Assembly: GCA_947247005.1 (NCBI GenBank)
Contig: OX365948.1
Span: 34,972,601-35,036,600, forward strand
Source: Spisula solida
Lineage: Eukaryota > Mollusca > Bivalvia > Venerida > Mactridae
Reading direction: 5' to 3'
Length of the DNA stretch: 64,000 nt
Of this stretch, positions 61,722-64,000 are shown piece by piece. The notes beneath the pieces were generated by a model, which was not told the DNA's origin, made no database searches, and saw only the letters and a list, made by a program, of their open reading frames with translations. Every line of letters starts with the position of its first letter. Position 1 is the first letter of the stretch. The position numbers were made by a program, and so were the translations under genes.

Positions 61722-64000
61722 CTGAAAAATAACAATAATATTTCAAATATATACCTAACTTATGTAACTATAGCAACTGAACTGGATATCATGATATTTC
61801 CAAGCAGAAGTTTAGACATTATGTACCATTACCATATTTTACACTAAATTATAAGAATATAAAAGAGGTACAATATATTCTGCTTCAACAGCAAATTAAC
61901 TACATATTTTTTAACAAATAAAATACCAGTCAAGGATGAAAAATTGCAAGTCTTCTGCAATTCAAGCATTGATGTTTTAATGTTTAAATACTTTCATAAA
62001 TTTTGGATATTACAGATATTAGTGCTGCTGTACTATTTTTTTTATAATTTATACAATAATCAACAAAATGAAAACACCAAGTTAAGTTTATCTGAAACAT
62101 TCTAAAAACCATCACCATACTGTTAGTAAACCAAAAATACTCCCTTAAACCTCCACCATATCAAACAACAAATCTCTGTTAATTAATGATGATTTTGAAA
62201 GTTTTGTTACAGGGGTACAAAGAGAATGGAGGTGTCGTCTGCATACATACATGGTCAGGTAAGACAGAGGCAGAAATGAACCATGGTTGCGAATTGATGA
62301 CAACAATGTATGATCATGTTTATTACTGTAGCTATTATTTGCTTTACTTCACATCCAAAATTGTGCTATTATCTTATTAACTGATAAAACATATTGACTT
62401 TTATCAATACATTGTACGAAACAATGAATGAATTCTTGAAATGTTGAACCAAAACATGTGGTACCTGAATTTTGATTATTTCTTCCTTAATAATCTTATT
62501 ATATGACAACAACATTGTTGAATTCATTCCATGGAGTACTGGCATAATAAATGCCTTATCTTGAAGTTAACACGTTTGAAAACATTTAAATATTTCTTAT
62601 CTATCACCAAATTTAGTCATATTGAATGAAAGCACTACACTTACTACTACACACAAAATCGGACATTAAACCGTATAAGCACAATGTTTAGGTCAAATCA
62701 TTCATTAAGTTTGGGAAAATAATTTGGTAAAACCAAGTGGGTGTGCCCTAATGATCTATATAGAAAATGAAAGTAGAATATGTTGATCAATATAATTGCA
62801 CAATATATCCAAACGAAGACAGACATATTTATAAATATCACAATTGAGCATGGGAAAACTGGGTGTACATGTAAGCACATACAAAATACACAAGAGGAAT
62901 AACAAAATATTATTATTTTTATTCATTTCAGACAGCATCTATTTTGACAAGTCCAATGGTCATTTATTGATGACTGGACAGATTTGTGAGATCTATATGC
63001 AAACTAACATAGCATGTAAGCAGAAGCAGAGAACAATGAAAACTACTACAAGACAACTACAGGGTGTTAGGACTGGGTGTTCCAAATGTTTTCAAGTTTT
63101 AGACTATACTACAGGGTGTTTCAGCAGGGTGTTCCAAAAGTTGGTTATGAAGAAAATGGACAGACTTAGAGTTGATTATGAGTTAATTGGATTGTTCCAA
63201 ATGTTGATTGTGAAACTCATCATGTTTTCTGTGAAAACATCACATTAAATGAAAAACTTATGAAAAACTTACACTAAATTAAAGCAATTACCGATGTTAG
63301 TTCAAACACTGCACTGCTCTAGTAAGACAGAGTAGTACAACAGTCTAGAAGTATGGTTTACACCATTTACATGTAAGATCCACATGATTAATGATATATA
63401 GTTTCACTGCAGAAGTTAAAATGATTAATACATGAAATTACTGGCATCAAATTATGGTATAACCTCTCTAAGACATTTCTTCTACTTGCCCGTCCTAAAA
63501 ACTCCTCATAGAAACTCAAATTGAATGTAAATTCATACAGAAATAATATAGAAAACAGTCATAACCATGTTTTCCTTGAAACTGTTGCATGAGCCCCCCC
63601 CCCCCCCCCAATTTGCGTAACAAGTATTAAACAAATCTGATAGGCTTAAAAATTTTAAATTTGATTATAAATTTTTATTTCCTCCAATGTCTAAATTGAA
63701 ATGTCCCTGTAACCATGATGCAGTACATACTTTAAACAGAATTGATCATCACATATTACGAGTTACTAGAGAGTCGAAGGTGGGAGAGGTATTACTATAG
63801 ATGAGAGTCACATTCAACCAAGTGTGAGTGAATAAGTGAAAGGCCAAGCAGATGCGGACTAAGCTTACCAGCCAATATACCCAGGATGCACTATAAGATA
63901 TGGGGCGACCTACGCGCTGATATTCCCTAGATAAATTTGATATATCCTGATCAGAGCCATGGCGTACATGCTGAAAAGTTGGGGGAGAATTAAAAACTAT
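61722..64000 (-). other. Spectraplakin intron running off the right edge
   Basis: No spectrin-like exon was found. It contains a 134-codon plus-strand open frame (62,844-63,248) without recognisable motifs, partly built on a 52-bp two-copy repeat (ACAGGGTGTT at 63,059 and 63,111), and a run of 16 C at 63,594-63,609. Confidence 0.55.
63594..63609. repeat. Poly-C homopolymer (16 bp)
   Basis: Uninterrupted C run. Length may be uncertain through sequencing error. Confidence 0.85.

Noticed and set aside
62844..63248. 134-codon plus-strand open frame
   Set aside because: Partly made from a 52-bp duplicated segment; no motif; opposite strand inside a large intron.
63594..63609. Poly-C run as a functional tract
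   Set aside because: A homopolymer of this length is often a sequencing or slippage product; no supporting context.

Overview
This is a eukaryotic, invertebrate genomic window: AT-rich, with short exons split by long introns with GT-AG ends, many satellites and small transposons, and no bacterial gene structure. Frequent ACATGTA-type words and the protein similarities suggest a lophotrochozoan, plausibly a mollusc. That placement is inference, because no ribosomal or mitochondrial marker is present.

Left third (1-20,560): almost entirely tandem repeats. A 110-bp dimeric minisatellite (1-1,320) is followed by a 46-bp minisatellite (array A: 1,455-1,668, 3,013-7,342 and 8,773-12,018). This changes into a related 43-52-bp minisatellite with a variable (ATC)n tract (array B: 12,019-20,560). 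A 1.35-1.43-kb non-repetitive block occurs twice (1,669-3,012 and 7,343-8,772), so a unit of about 5.7 kb was duplicated in tandem. A 1,241-bp non-autonomous DNA transposon (10,593-11,833) sits inside array A, and its empty site can be reconstructed exactly.

Middle (20,561-37,092): a terminal-inverted-repeat element with internal 97-bp repeats and CTCGCTTCGCTCGC motifs (21,070-22,143), a decayed Tc1/mariner-type transposase (24,380-24,650), and the last three exons of a plus-strand P-loop NTPase of the AAA_28/NadR-like type (25,145-27,991). The exon carrying the start codon and the first half of the Walker A motif of that gene is not visible. After it come another TA-flanked small transposon (28,720-29,295), a foldback element (31,130-31,400) and two adjacent minisatellites (33,217-34,128).

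Right part (37,093-61,721, minus strand): the 3' portion of a spectraplakin gene (MACF1/dystonin/Shot family). I resolved twenty exons with matching splice phases, encoding about 1,060 residues in one reading frame. In order these are a partial spectrin repeat, five further spectrin repeats with paired tryptophans about 109 residues apart, a linker, two EF-hands, a GAS2 microtubule-binding domain and a Ser/Thr/Arg-rich tail ending in an SKIP (SxIP) EB1-binding motif. The 5' end of the gene (actin-binding CH domains, plakin domain, most spectrin repeats) lies beyond the right edge. Its introns hold three minisatellites, a 191-bp TA-flanked MITE with perfect 27-bp inverted repeats and other inverted repeats.

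The two genes have unrelated roles. The spectraplakin links actin, microtubules and growing microtubule ends; the other is a soluble nucleotide-binding protein of unknown substrate. I saw no new defence or enzymatic system. The notable material is the layered satellite evolution on the left, the set of small TA-target transposons, and the split P-loop gene next to the satellite block.
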